Origin: Pseudomonas sp. PB120
GTDB taxonomy: Bacteria; Pseudomonadota; Gammaproteobacteria; Pseudomonadales; Pseudomonadaceae
Direction: 5' to 3'
Assembly (NCBI RefSeq): GCF_009761815.1
Contig: NZ_RWIN01000029.1
Location: forward strand, 1 to 44,426
DNA length: 44,426 bases
Both the position numbers and the translations under genes were made by a program. Of the stretch, positions 17,871-26,297 are shown in pieces (position 1 is the stretch's first letter; each line of letters begins with the position of its first letter). The notes beneath the pieces are model-generated. The model made no database searches. It was not told the DNA's origin and saw only the letters and a program-made list of their open reading frames with translations.

Positions 17871-18003
17871 CGTGGCGAGGGAGCGTGCTCCCGCTGGGTC
17901 GCGAAGCGGCCCCAAAACCTGCAACCGCCGAATATCAGTTACACCGGGTGCGATGGTTTTACGGCTGCTGCGCAGCCGAGCGGGAGCAAGCTCCCTCGCC
18001 ACA
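17871..18003. repeat. REP doublet, class A, with extended centre
   Basis: The left arm GTGGCGAGGGAGCGTGCTCC and an inverted right arm ending CTCCCTCGCCACA enclose about 90 bases, more than in other class A doublets here. It separates the convergent Rhs and DUF6124 genes and may act as a bidirectional transcription barrier. Confidence 0.85.
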
Positions 18004-18015
18004 AAGGGTTCTGCG

Positions 18016-18387
18016 TTAGGCCTTGGCCTGAGCCAGCGCCTCATGGTTATCCAGTGCCCGCTCCACCAATAACTGCACACCATCGGCCATTCGGCTAAGC
18101 GCCAGGGCTACCGAGCGGCGTGAGCCTTCCACGCCATCTGCCAGATCCGCCGCAATCGCGCTGATGGACAGCAAGTCTTCAGACGCATTGGCCAGCAGCG
18201 CTTCGGTGTCGATATTGGGGGAGACGATGAATATCTGGAATTTGCGGGGGGTGGCTGGTTTTTCGTCAGCCGGGGGGAAGTAGTGCGCGAAGACGCGGTC
18301 AGCGGCTTCCTTGAGTTTTTTGGTTTCGAGGGCTTCTAGGGAGTCAGTGTCAGTGTTATCTGCTGGGTTTGGCGTTTCCTTGGACAT
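18016..18387 (-). CDS. DUF6124-like small protein of unknown function
   Basis: The 123-residue protein has a disordered acidic N-terminus (MSKETPNPADNTDTDS) and a segment TKKLKEAADRVFAHYF. A conserved-looking core includes IFIVSPNIDTEALLANASED, and a helix with LALSRMADGVQLLVERAL ends the protein. This resembles small Pseudomonas proteins classified as DUF6124; I know of no function for them. It has no signal peptide and no membrane segment. The Shine-Dalgarno is weak (GCGGAAA). It is convergent with the Rhs gene. A role as immunity partner is conceivable but unsupported. Confidence 0.75.
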   Translation of the reverse strand: MSKETPNPADNTDTDSLEALETKKLKEAADRVFAHYFPPADEKPATPRKFQIFIVSPNIDTEALLANASEDLLSISAIAADLADGVEGSRRSVALALSRMADGVQLLVERALDNHEALAQAKA

Positions 18388-18471
18388 ATGAGTTTCCGCT
18401 TACAGATTGGAGTTGGCCCATTCGTTATGAATGGCGCATTTGCTCCCGTTTTTTTCGGGGTTCCAGGCCCG

Positions 18472-18491
18472 GTCGCTGAATTGGCAGCGAC
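18472..18491. other. 7-bp hairpin upstream of the DUF6124 gene
   Basis: GTCGCTG-AATTGG-CAGCGAC is a perfect inverted repeat 85 bases upstream of the DUF6124 start. It is part of the 532-bp gene-free stretch 18388-18919, which also holds a nested inverted repeat (18652-18687), an everted REP pair (18728-18805) and the mdcA promoter region. I found no supported small gene in the stretch. Confidence 0.4.
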
Positions 18492-18651
18492 ACCCAAACG
18501 ATAATGATCAGAACAAAACCGCACCAGTCAGCGGCTTCCGGCATTGCCGTAGGCAGCGACGCCAGACTTTGTAGCCTCCCACCGCTCCTGCGGACAAATG
18601 TTTAAACACAAAAGAGCCAATCGGCTGGGAAAGGGAGTCAAGGATTGAAGA

Positions 18652-18687
18652 GTCCCAAACTGGGACCGATCGGTCCTTTTTTGGGAC
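18652..18687. promoter_or_regulatory. Nested, mutually exclusive inverted repeats
   Basis: GTCCCA (18652-18657) pairs with TGGGAC (18661-18666). GGACC-GATC-GGTCC (18663-18676) is a perfect palindrome followed by six T. GTCCCAAA (18652-18659) also pairs with TTTGGGAC (18680-18687). As RNA on the plus strand this resembles a terminator with a competing hairpin; as DNA it is a cluster of TGGGAC half-sites. It lies 233 bases before mdcA and 265 bases before the divergent DUF6124 gene. Confidence 0.5.
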
Positions 18688-18727
18688 TTGTCGATCGACA
18701 TTGAACATTGCAGCGAATGTTCCGGCC

Positions 18728-18805
18728 CCATCGCGAGCAGGCTCGCTCCCACAGGGGTTTTGTGTACGCCTCGGTCCAATGTGGGAGCGAGCCTGCTCGC
18801 GATGG
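18728..18805. repeat. Everted REP pair, class B
   Basis: CCATCGCGAGCAGGCTCGCT and AGCGAGCCTGCTCGCGATGG point away from each other, the reverse of the usual doublet orientation, around a 26-bp centre. It lies between the nested repeat and the mdcA start region. Confidence 0.88.
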
Positions 18806-18919
18806 CGTCGGCACAAGCAACCATTACCCTAACCGTAACAATCCGCCACTCTGCTTGATTGATGCCCCCACCCAACCCTCCTAAGGTGACCCCCACGACA
18901 GCGAACCCGTGGAGTGGTC

Positions 18920-20590
18920 ATGACAACAACAATATCCCCCGACTCGCGATGGACGCGGCGGCGCAGCGAGAAGCAGCGGCGTCTGGCGTTGGTCAAGGGC
19001 CTGGCTGACGGTGTGGTGTTGCCCACCGACAACATCGTGGCGGCGCTGGAGGCGTTGATCCTGCCGGGCGACCGCGTGGTGCTGGAGGGCAACAACCAGA
19101 AGCAGGCGGACTTTCTTTCCCGTTCGCTGGCCAAGGCTGATCCCGCCAAGCTCCACGACCTGCACATGATCATGCCCAGCGTCGGTCGCGCCGAGCACCT
19201 GGACTTGTTCGAACGCGGCATCGCCCGCAAGCTCGACTTCTCGTTTGCCGGTACGCAAAGCCTGCGCATCAGCCAGTTGCTCGAAGACGGCCTGCTGGAA
19301 ATCGGTGCGATCCACACCTACATCGAGCTCTACGCGCGGCTGGTGGTCGACCTGATCCCCAATGTCGTGCTCTCGGCCGGTTTCATGGCCGACCGCGCCG
19401 GCAACATCTACACCGGCCCCAGCACCGAAGACACGCCGGCATTGATTGAACCGGCTGCTTTCAGCGACGGCATCGTCATCGTTCAGGTCAACCAGTTGGT
19501 GGACGACGTCAGCGATCTGCCCCGCGTCGACATCCCGGCATCCTGGGTCGATTTCGTGGTGGTGGCCGACAAGCCGTTCTACATCGAGCCGCTGTTCACT
19601 CGCGACCCACGGCACATCAAGCCCGTGCACGTGCTGATGGCGATGATGGCGATTCGCGGGATCTACGAAAAACACAACGTGCAGTCCCTGAACCACGGCA
19701 TCGGTTTCAACACCGCCGCCATCGAATTGATCCTGCCGACCTACGGCGAATCCCTCGGCCTCAAAGGTAAAATCTGCCGCAACTGGACGCTCAACCCACA
19801 CCCGACCCTGATTCCGGCCATCGAAAGCGGTTGGGTCGAAAGCGTGCATTGCTTCGGCACCGAACTGGGCATGGAACACTACATCGCGGCGCGGCCTGAC
19901 GTGTTCTTCACCGGGCGCGACGGGTCGCTGCGCTCCAACCGCATGTACAGCCAACTCGCCGGGCAATACGCGGTGGACCTGTTCATCGGCGCCACCCTGC
20001 AAGTCGATGGCGACGGCCATTCTTCCACCGTGACTCGCGGTCGCCTGGCCGGTTTTGGCGGGGCGCCGAACATGGGCCATGACCCGCGCGGCCGCCGTCA
20101 CGGCACGCCGGCCTGGCTCGACATGCGCCACACCGACGCGGCCGAGCCGATGCTCGAACGCGGCAAAAAACTCGTGGTGCAAATGGTCGAGACCTTTCAG
20201 GAGGGCGGCAAACCAACCTTCGTCGACACCCTCGACGCGATTGAAGTGGCGAAGAAAAGCGGTATGCCGCTGGCACCAATCATGGTCTATGGCGACGACG
20301 TCACGCACCTGTTGACCGAAGAAGGCATCGCGTATTTGTACAAGGCGCGTTCGCTGGAAGAACGTCAGGCGATGATCGCCGCCGTCGCCGGCGTGACCGT
20401 CATCGGCCTGCGCCACAACCCGAAAGACACCGCGCGCATGCGCCGCGAAGGCCTGATCGCCTTGCCCGAAGACCTCGGTATTCGTCGCACCGATGCGACC
20501 CGCGAACTGCTCGCCGCCAAAAGCGTGGCCGATCTGGTCGAGTGGTCCGGTGGCCTCTACAACCCGCCCGCCAAGTTCAGGAGCTGGTAA
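18920..20590 (+). CDS. mdcA: Malonate decarboxylase alpha subunit (acetyl-S-ACP:malonate ACP transferase)
   Basis: MdcA transfers malonate onto the acyl carrier subunit MdcC and releases acetate, the entry step of malonate breakdown. The 556-residue product has the expected family length, starts [20 protein letters not shown], and contains [20 protein letters not shown] and [20 protein letters not shown]. The ATG at 18920 follows CGTGGAG; a GTG two codons earlier is the alternative. The next eight genes follow with overlaps or short gaps as mdcBCDEGH-madLM. A sequence fitting the Hfq/Crc motif covers codons 2-5, suggesting catabolite repression. Confidence 0.97.
   Translation: MTTTISPDSRWTRRRSEKQRRLALVKGLADGVVLPTDNIVAALEALILPGDRVVLEGNNQKQADFLSRSLAKADPAKLHDLHMIMPSVGRAEHLDLFERGIARKLDFSFAGTQSLRISQLLEDGLLEIGAIHTYIELYARLVVDLIPNVVLSAGFMADRAGNIYTGPSTEDTPALIEPAAFSDGIVIVQVNQLVDDVSDLPRVDIPASWVDFVVVADKPFYIEPLFTRDPRHIKPVHVLMAMMAIRGIYEKHNVQSLNHGIGFNTAAIELILPTYGESLGLKGKICRNWTLNPHPTLIPAIESGWVESVHCFGTELGMEHYIAARPDVFFTGRDGSLRSNRMYSQLAGQYAVDLFIGATLQVDGDGHSSTVTRGRLAGFGGAPNMGHDPRGRRHGTPAWLDMRHTDAAEPMLERGKKLVVQMVETFQEGGKPTFVDTLDAIEVAKKSGMPLAPIMVYGDDVTHLLTEEGIAYLYKARSLEERQAMIAAVAGVTVIGLRHNPKDTARMRREGLIALPEDLGIRRTDATRELLAAKSVADLVEWSGGLYNPPAKFRSW
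18925..18932 (+). promoter_or_regulatory. Candidate Hfq/Crc (CA) motif at the mdcA start
   Basis: AACAACAA matches the AANAANAA motif bound by Hfq with Crc on Pseudomonas catabolic mRNAs. It lies within codons 2-5 of mdcA, in the ribosome footprint, where such binding blocks translation. Confidence 0.6.
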
Positions 20591-21447
20591 TGCACGCATT
20601 CAACCTGCAACCCAAACCGCTGTCGCTGGCCGAACGGCTGGCGGACCTGGCCGTGGACGCGCTGATCGACGAGGCGGACCTGTCACCGAAACCGGCGCTG
20701 GTCGACCGACGCGGCAACGGCGCTCACACCGATTTGCACCTCGGGCTGATGCAGGCATCGGCGTTGTCGCTGTGGCCGGCGTTCAAGGAAATGGCAGAAG
20801 CGGCCATCGAGTTCGGCGACGTCGGTTTGCCGCTGCGTGAAGCGGTCGGGCGGATCGGGCGGGAAGGGGAGCGCGACATGCTCGCCACCACTGGCGGCGT
20901 GAACACGCACCGTGGCGCCATCTGGGCCTTGGGCCTGTTGGTGGCCGCTGTTGCGCTGGAACCTGAAGCCACGGCCGCCAGCGCTGTCACGTTGCGCGCC
21001 GCACGCCTGGCCCTGCTCGATGATCGTTATGCGCCACGTCCGCTCAGCCACGGCGCCCAAGTGGCCCAACGCTACGGCGCTCGCGGTGCCCGTGAGGAAG
21101 CACAGCTCGGTTTCCCGGCCGTGACTCAACGGGCACTGCCGCAACTCAAACGCAGCCGCGCTGCCGGACACGGCGAGCAGAACGCCCGTCTCGATGCGCT
21201 GCTGGCGATCATGACGAACCTGGCTGACACCTGCGTGCTTTATCGCGCCGGCGAACAAGGCTTGCAAACAATGCAACTCGGCGCCCAAGCCGTGCTCGAC
21301 GCCGGCGGCAGTGCCAGCCTTGTCGGCCGCCGCCGTTTGCATGAGCTGGACCAAGAACTTATCGCCTTGAATGCCTCGCCCGGCGGTGCTGCGGATTTGC
21401 TCGCTGCCTGCCTGTTCATCGACCGTATCGAGTCCGGAGCTTTCTGA
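20590..21447 (+). CDS. mdcB: Triphosphoribosyl-dephospho-CoA synthase MdcB
   Basis: MdcB makes 2'-(5''-triphosphoribosyl)-3'-dephospho-CoA from ATP and dephospho-CoA, the precursor of the MdcC prosthetic group. The 285-residue CitG-family protein shows [19 protein letters not shown] near the N-terminus and [15 protein letters not shown] in the middle, both typical of CitG/MdcB. The ATG at 20590 shares a base with the mdcA stop (TAATG). The stop overlaps the mdcC start by one base. MdcG later attaches the product to MdcC. Confidence 0.95.
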   Translation: MHAFNLQPKPLSLAERLADLAVDALIDEADLSPKPALVDRRGNGAHTDLHLGLMQASALSLWPAFKEMAEAAIEFGDVGLPLREAVGRIGREGERDMLATTGGVNTHRGAIWALGLLVAAVALEPEATAASAVTLRAARLALLDDRYAPRPLSHGAQVAQRYGARGAREEAQLGFPAVTQRALPQLKRSRAAGHGEQNARLDALLAIMTNLADTCVLYRAGEQGLQTMQLGAQAVLDAGGSASLVGRRRLHELDQELIALNASPGGAADLLAACLFIDRIESGAF

Positions 21448-21746
21448 TGGAAACCTTATCCTTTGAATTCCCCGCCGGGCAGCCGCCACGCGGCCGCACG
21501 CTGGTGGGATGTGTCGGTTCGGGCGATCTGGAAGTGCTGATCGAACCGGGCCAGGCCGGCAAGCTGACCATCACTGTGCAGACCTCGGTCAACGGCAGCG
21601 AACAGCGCTGGCAGCACCTGTTTGCGCGGATGTTCGACGGCCAGACACCGCCGGCGATGAGCATTGATATCCATGACTTCGGCGCGACGCCGGGCGTGGT
21701 GCGTCTGCGCCTGGAGCAAGGCTTTGAGGAGATCGGCCATGACTGA
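21447..21746 (+). CDS. mdcC: Malonate decarboxylase acyl carrier subunit (delta)
   Basis: The 99-residue protein carries the covalently bound phosphoribosyl-dephospho-CoA arm that shuttles acetyl and malonyl groups. S25 in CVGSGDLEVLIEP is the predicted attachment site, at the position known for Klebsiella MdcC. The size fits the family. The ATG overlaps the mdcB stop by one base and the gene end overlaps mdcD by eight bases, so equal production of subunits through coupling is likely. Confidence 0.95.
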   Translation: METLSFEFPAGQPPRGRTLVGCVGSGDLEVLIEPGQAGKLTITVQTSVNGSEQRWQHLFARMFDGQTPPAMSIDIHDFGATPGVVRLRLEQGFEEIGHD

Positions 21747-22590
21747 CAGTGCGCAACTCCTCTTCAAGCACAGCTTCGTCGAACTCGGTGCGCGGCAACG
21801 GGCGAAAGCACTGCTCGACGCGGGCACTTTTCGCGAACTGCTCGACCCGTTCCAGCGGGTCATGTCGCCCTGGCTGTCGCGCCAGGGTGTCGTGCCGCAA
21901 GCCGACGACGGCGTGGTCATCGCCAAGGGCAGCCTCGACGGGTTGCCGGTGGTGATCGCCGCCATCGAAGGTGCGTTTCAGGGCGGCAGCCTCGGTGAAG
22001 TCGGCGGCGCGAAGATTGCCGGCGCGCTGGAACTGGCCGCTGAAGATAACCGCAACGGCATTCCAACCCGCGCGGTGTTACTGCTCGAAACCGGCGGCGT
22101 GCGTTTGCAGGAAGCCAACCTCGGGCTGGCGGCGATTGCCGATATTCATGCGGCGATAGTTGATTTGCGCCAATACCAGCCCGTGGTGGGCGTGGTGGCC
22201 GGCAGCGTCGGCTGCTTTGGCGGGATGTCGATTGCTGCCGGGCTGTGCAGCTATTTGCTGGTCACTCAGGAAGCACGGCTTGGCCTGAACGGCCCGCAAG
22301 TGATCGAACAGGAAGCCGGGATCGAGGAATACGACTCCCGTGATCGGCCATTCATCTGGAGCCTGACCGGCGGCGAGCAGCGGTTCGCCAGTGGCTTGGC
22401 GGACCGCTACGTCGGCGACGATGTGGCGCAGGTCCGGCAGCAGGTCAGCGAATTGCTCCACCTGGGTTTGCCTACGCAGCAACGCAGCCGTCAGGCCGAA
22501 CTGTTTTTGCAGCGGCTGGCCGAACTGGACGCCGAGCCGCAAATCGAACCGGCGACGGTTCGCGATCTGTATCAAGGAGAGCGCTCATGA
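21739..22590 (+). CDS. mdcD: Malonate decarboxylase beta subunit
   Basis: MdcD with MdcE decarboxylates malonyl-S-ACP to acetyl-S-ACP in the biotin-independent enzyme. The 283-residue protein belongs to the carboxyltransferase/crotonase-like fold. It shows PVVIAAIEGAFQGGSLGEVG, then AVLLLETGGVRLQEANLGL, and GSVGCFGGMSIAAGLCSY, which are oxyanion-hole-type glycine-rich segments. The ATG at 21739 overlaps mdcC by eight bases. The stop overlaps mdcE by four bases (ATGA). Confidence 0.96.
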   Translation: MTDSAQLLFKHSFVELGARQRAKALLDAGTFRELLDPFQRVMSPWLSRQGVVPQADDGVVIAKGSLDGLPVVIAAIEGAFQGGSLGEVGGAKIAGALELAAEDNRNGIPTRAVLLLETGGVRLQEANLGLAAIADIHAAIVDLRQYQPVVGVVAGSVGCFGGMSIAAGLCSYLLVTQEARLGLNGPQVIEQEAGIEEYDSRDRPFIWSLTGGEQRFASGLADRYVGDDVAQVRQQVSELLHLGLPTQQRSRQAELFLQRLAELDAEPQIEPATVRDLYQGERS

Positions 22591-23390
22591 GTTCGTATTC
22601 CCTGAGAGGTTTGAACTGGTTCAACGCCCTGAGCGCGGGCGCGAAACCGGTCGATGGCTTGCCGGCGTCGTTGAAAGTCGCTGATGGCGTGTTGGGCGAG
22701 CAGCCTGTGCGGTTTATCGCGGTGGTGGCTGACCCCGACAACCGATTCGTTCGCGCTCGTAATGGCGAGGTCGGCTTGCTGGAAGGCTGGGGTCTGGCCA
22801 AGGCCGTGGATGAAGTCATCGCGGCGGATAACGATCAACCGCACAAACGCGCCTTGATCGCCATCGTCGATGTGCCGAGCCAGGCTTACGGTCGGCGTGA
22901 AGAAGCACTCGGCATTCATCAGGCGCTGGCCGCTGCGGCGGACAGTTATGCCCGCGCCCGTTTGGCCGGTCATGCGGTGATCGGTTTGCTGGTGGGCAAG
23001 GCGATGTCCGGGGCATTCCTGGCTCACGGGTATCAGGCCAACCGGCTGATCGCCCTGCGCGATCCGGGCGTGATGGTGCACGCGATGGGCAAGGCGTCGG
23101 CGGCGCGGGTGACCTTGCGCAGTGTTGAGGAGCTGGAGGCACTGGCCGCCAGCGTGCCGCCGATGGCGTACGACATCGACAGCTATGCGAGCCTCGGCCT
23201 GCTCTGGGAAACCTTGTCGGTGGAACAAATTGAGCAGCCAACGGCGGGCGATCTGGCGCGGGTAACTGAATGCCTGGGCCAGGCGATTGGCGACGTGGCC
23301 GCAAGCGGTCGCGACCTCGGCAGCCGCCTGGGGGCGAGCAATCGCGCCGCCTCCAGCCAGGTGCGCCAACTGCTGAGGGCGCAGTGGTGA
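22587..23390 (+). CDS. mdcE: Malonate decarboxylase gamma subunit
   Basis: MdcE is the partner of MdcD in the decarboxylase active site. The 267-residue protein has the family N-terminus SSYSLRGLNWFNALSAG and contains ALIAIVDVPSQAYGRREEAL and GKAMSGAFLAHGYQANRLIA, the carboxyltransferase core. No biotin carrier gene is near, consistent with the biotin-independent, soluble system. It overlaps mdcD by ATGA and mdcG by GTGA. Confidence 0.96.
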   Translation: MSSYSLRGLNWFNALSAGAKPVDGLPASLKVADGVLGEQPVRFIAVVADPDNRFVRARNGEVGLLEGWGLAKAVDEVIAADNDQPHKRALIAIVDVPSQAYGRREEALGIHQALAAAADSYARARLAGHAVIGLLVGKAMSGAFLAHGYQANRLIALRDPGVMVHAMGKASAARVTLRSVEELEALAASVPPMAYDIDSYASLGLLWETLSVEQIEQPTAGDLARVTECLGQAIGDVAASGRDLGSRLGASNRAASSQVRQLLRAQW

Positions 23391-24004
23391 ACACGCTTCT
23401 GGCCCACGACCTGCTTTGGGGGATGTCCCCTGAGCAGTTGCCTGCGGACGCGCCGACCTGGGTGGTCGATTCGGTCAGCGCGGGTCAGCCGGTTGTGGTT
23501 CGGCGCGCATTGAGTGCGCCGGATGTTATCGCGGTCGGGGTGCGCGGCCGTTCGCGCGAGCAGCGTTATGCGACGGTGATGGCGGTTGATGCCGTTCAGC
23601 GTCGGGTAAAACCGGAAGACCTTTGTCAGGCCTCGATTGACCGGGATTTGCCGGCCGTACACGCCCTCCAGCAACTGCGGCCGATGCTCAATCGCTGCGG
23701 TTGGGTGTGGGGCGTCAGTGGCAGTGCCGGGTTTGAATTGGCCAGTGGCATTGTTGCCTTGCACGAGGGTAGCGACCTGGATTTGATCCTGCGCACGCCG
23801 CAGGTGCTGGAGCGGTTAAAGGCGCAGGAACTGCTGAAGATTCTGGACCGCGCCCAGTGCCAGGTGGACATGCAATTGCAGACCCCTTTCGGCGCCGTCG
23901 CCCTGCGTGAATGGGCCGGCCCGGCACGTCGGGTGTTGCTGAAAAACGCCCGCGAAGCCTGCCTGGTGATTGATCCGTGGAACCCGCAGGAGCAAGCGGC
24001 GTGA
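23387..24004 (+). CDS. mdcG: Phosphoribosyl-dephospho-CoA transferase MdcG
   Basis: MdcG transfers the MdcB product onto the serine of MdcC, giving holo-ACP. The 205-residue protein shows the nucleotidyltransferase-type pattern WGVSGSAGFELASG followed by EGSDLDLILRTP, whose DLD aspartates are likely metal ligands. I set the start at the GTG at 23387, which overlaps the mdcE stop (GTGA); the frame extends upstream only within mdcE. The end overlaps mdcH by four bases. Confidence 0.93.
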   Translation: MNTLLAHDLLWGMSPEQLPADAPTWVVDSVSAGQPVVVRRALSAPDVIAVGVRGRSREQRYATVMAVDAVQRRVKPEDLCQASIDRDLPAVHALQQLRPMLNRCGWVWGVSGSAGFELASGIVALHEGSDLDLILRTPQVLERLKAQELLKILDRAQCQVDMQLQTPFGAVALREWAGPARRVLLKNAREACLVIDPWNPQEQAA

Positions 24005-24912
24005 GCAGTTTGCTGGTGTTCCCCGGCCAAGGCGCGCAGCAGCCGGGCATGCTCCATCGCATGCCGCGCGAGACGCTGATCGAGGCGAGTGACGTCCTCG
24101 GGGAAGACGCGTTGCTGCTGGATTCTGCCGAGGCGCTGAAGTCGACACGGGCGGTTCAGCTTTGTCTGTTGATCGCCGGTGTCGCGGCTTCACGTCAGTT
24201 ATCCATGGCCCCGGATTATGTAGCGGGATTGTCCATCGGTGCCTATCCGGCAGCGGTGGTTGCAGGGGCCTTGAGCTTCAGCGATGCGTTGCATCTGGTC
24301 AGTCTGCGCGGTGAACTGATGCAACAGGCGTATCCACAAGGCTACGGCATGACCGCGATCATCGGCCTGGACCTGGTCACGGTTGAGGCGCTGTTGGCGC
24401 AGGTGCACAGCGCCGATACACCGGTTTATCTGGCCAACATCAATGCCGATAACCAAGTGGTCATTGCCGGCAGCGATGATGCGATGAATGCGGTAGCGGG
24501 GTTGGCGAGAGGTCGCGGCGCCGGTCTGGCCAAACGCCTCGCGGTGAGCGTGCCATCTCATTGCCCGCTGCTGGAAACGCCGGCAAAAACCTTGGCCGAA
24601 GCGTTCGCCAACGTGCCGCTGAAAACACCGACGCTGGGCTACCTCAGCGGCAGCCGCGCCCGGCCCGTGACCAGCTCTCAAGCCTTGCGCGACGACCTGG
24701 CGTTCAACATGCGCCGCGTCGTCGACTGGCGCGGCACGGTACAAAGCGCTTACGAGCGCGGCGTACGTCTGCACATCGAACTGCCGCCCGGTGCGGTGCT
24801 GACCGGGCTGGCGCGCCGGGTGTTCGAGCAGGGCACCGTGATGGCTTTCGACGGTGCGCGACTCGACACCTTGCAGGCGCTGATGCGTGAGGAGGGAAGC
24901 CGCCAACTCTAG
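24001..24912 (+). CDS. mdcH: Malonyl-CoA:ACP transacylase MdcH
   Basis: MdcH loads malonyl groups onto the carrier subunit to start the catalytic cycle. The 303-residue acyltransferase shows FPGQGAQQPGM at the N-terminus, the nucleophile S78 in GLSIG, and H187 in VSVPSHCPLL. This matches FabD-type acyltransferases. The GTG at 24001 overlaps the mdcG stop (GTGA). A 65-base gap with AAC-rich sequence follows before madL. Confidence 0.95.
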   Translation: MSSLLVFPGQGAQQPGMLHRMPRETLIEASDVLGEDALLLDSAEALKSTRAVQLCLLIAGVAASRQLSMAPDYVAGLSIGAYPAAVVAGALSFSDALHLVSLRGELMQQAYPQGYGMTAIIGLDLVTVEALLAQVHSADTPVYLANINADNQVVIAGSDDAMNAVAGLARGRGAGLAKRLAVSVPSHCPLLETPAKTLAEAFANVPLKTPTLGYLSGSRARPVTSSQALRDDLAFNMRRVVDWRGTVQSAYERGVRLHIELPPGAVLTGLARRVFEQGTVMAFDGARLDTLQALMREEGSRQL

Positions 24913-24932
24913 ACCACCGACTCAAGCCTTCG

Positions 24933-24978
24933 AACAACAAAAACAACATTCGACGATGCACTTTGAGGACAACAACAA
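24933..24978 (+). promoter_or_regulatory. Candidate Hfq/Crc (CA) motifs before and at the madL start
   Basis: AACAACAA occurs at 24933-24940, continues as AAAACAACA, and recurs at 24971-24978, where its last A is the first base of the madL ATG. Both match AANAANAA and occupy the 5' region that a ribosome must bind. Confidence 0.6.
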
Positions 24979-25394
24979 TGATTATTTACGGTGTGGCGCT
25001 GTTGGCGATCTGTACGCTGGCAGGGGTGATCATGGGTGACGCGCTCGGCGTTTTGCTGGGGGTGAAATCCAACGTCGGCGGTGTCGGGATCGCGATGATC
25101 CTGTTGATCTGCGCGCGGTTGTGGATGCAAAAGCGTGGCGGCATGACCAAGGATTGCGAGATGGGCGTCGGCTTCTGGGGCGCCATGTACATCCCGGTCG
25201 TGGTCGCGATGGCCGCGCAACAGAACGTGGTGACGGCTTTGCACGGCGGGCCGGTCGCGGTGCTGGCAGCCATCGGTTCGGTGGTGATTTGCGGTTGCAC
25301 CATTGCCTTGATCAGCCGGACTCACAAGGGCGAACCGTTGCCCGACGAACCGGCGGAAGTGACCCCGGTCGGCACGCCAGTAGGAGGTCGCTGA
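24978..25394 (+). CDS. madL: Malonate transporter subunit MadL
   Basis: The 138-residue protein has about four membrane segments and starts MIIYGVALLAICTLAGVIMG, typical of MadL. With MadM it imports malonate with sodium or protons. The ATG at 24978 follows TTTGAGGAC with adequate spacing. The stop is separated from madM by one base, so the pair is translationally linked. Its position after mdcH fits uptake of the substrate that the decarboxylase uses. Confidence 0.92.
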   Translation: MIIYGVALLAICTLAGVIMGDALGVLLGVKSNVGGVGIAMILLICARLWMQKRGGMTKDCEMGVGFWGAMYIPVVVAMAAQQNVVTALHGGPVAVLAAIGSVVICGCTIALISRTHKGEPLPDEPAEVTPVGTPVGGR

Positions 25395-25395
25395 A

Positions 25396-26160
25396 ATGTG
25401 GGAACTCATTGAGAAAGGCCTGGCCAATAACAGCCTGGTGACGGCGTTCGCGTTCGTGGGCGTGATCATGTGGGTGTCGGTGGTGTTGTCCAAACGGCTG
25501 ACGTTCGGGCGCATTCATGGCTCGGCGATTGCCATTGTGATCGGCCTGGTGCTGGCCTGGGTTGGCGGTACCCTGACCGGTGGGCAAAAAGGCCTGGCGG
25601 ACCTGACGTTGTTCTCGGGCATCGGCTTGATGGGCGGCGCCATGCTGCGTGACTTTGCCATTGTGGCCACGGCGTTTGAGGTGCAGGCCACCGAGGCGAA
25701 AAAGGCCGGGTTGATTGGCGTGATCGCGCTGCTGCTGGGCACGATCCTGCCGTTCATTGTCGGCGCGAGTATGGCCTGGGCGTTTGGTTATCGCGATGCG
25801 ATCAGCATGACCACCATCGGCGCTGGCGCTGTGACGTACATCGTCGGGCCGGTGACGGGTGCCGCGATTGGTGCGAGTTCGGATGTGGTGGCGTTGTCGA
25901 TTGCCACCGGGTTGATCAAGGCGATATTCGTGATGGTCGGCACGCCGATGGCCGCCCGCTGGATGGGCCTGGATAACCCGCGCTCGGCGATGGTGTTCGG
26001 CGGTCTGGCCGGGACGGTGAGTGGTGTGACGGCAGGGCTGGCGGCGACGGATCGGCGGTTGGTGCCTTATGGGGCGTTGACGGCGACGTTCCACACCGGG
26101 CTTGGGTGCTTGCTGGGGCCTTCGTTGTTGTACTTCATTGTTCGCGGGATTGTGGGCTGA
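25396..26160 (+). CDS. madM: Malonate transporter subunit MadM
   Basis: The 254-residue, strongly hydrophobic protein starts MWELIEKGLANNSLVTAFAF and has seven or more membrane helices. Glycine-rich stretches such as FSGIGLMGGAMLRDFAI and TIGAGAVTYIVGPVTGAAIG are typical of MadM. It forms the malonate importer with MadL. It is the last gene of the mdc operon; an everted REP pair and the convergent mdcR gene follow. Confidence 0.93.
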   Translation: MWELIEKGLANNSLVTAFAFVGVIMWVSVVLSKRLTFGRIHGSAIAIVIGLVLAWVGGTLTGGQKGLADLTLFSGIGLMGGAMLRDFAIVATAFEVQATEAKKAGLIGVIALLLGTILPFIVGASMAWAFGYRDAISMTTIGAGAVTYIVGPVTGAAIGASSDVVALSIATGLIKAIFVMVGTPMAARWMGLDNPRSAMVFGGLAGTVSGVTAGLAATDRRLVPYGALTATFHTGLGCLLGPSLLYFIVRGIVG

Positions 26161-26189
26161 TTTCAGGTTTTGAGTTGTCAGGGCTGACG

Positions 26190-26284
26190 CCAATCGCCAG
26201 CAGGCTGGCTCCCACAGGTTTTGTGCTGAACACACTACCTGTTCCAACAGATTACCCTGTGGGAGACAGCCTGCTGGCGATTGG
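26190..26284. repeat. Everted REP pair, class C, between convergent genes
   Basis: CCAATCGCCAGCAGGCTGGC and an outward partner GCCTGCTGGCGATTGG flank a 40-bp centre. It separates the 3' ends of madM and mdcR. The same class forms the array at 28084 and the fragment at the window end. Confidence 0.9.
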
Positions 26285-26297
26285 CGGCGACTCGGTC

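Noticed and set aside
18441..18460. Intrinsic terminator from CCCG, T-run, CGGG.
   Set aside because: The T-run is in the loop, not after the stem, and the stem is only four base pairs.
18881..20599. Long open frame antisense to mdcA.
   Set aside because: It mirrors the third-position GC bias of mdcA; its translation is His/Gln/Arg-rich and resembles no protein family.
23270..23386. Longer start for mdcG inside mdcE.
   Set aside because: The GTG at 23387 with the GTGA overlap matches the operon pattern, while the longer form is only the other frame of mdcE.
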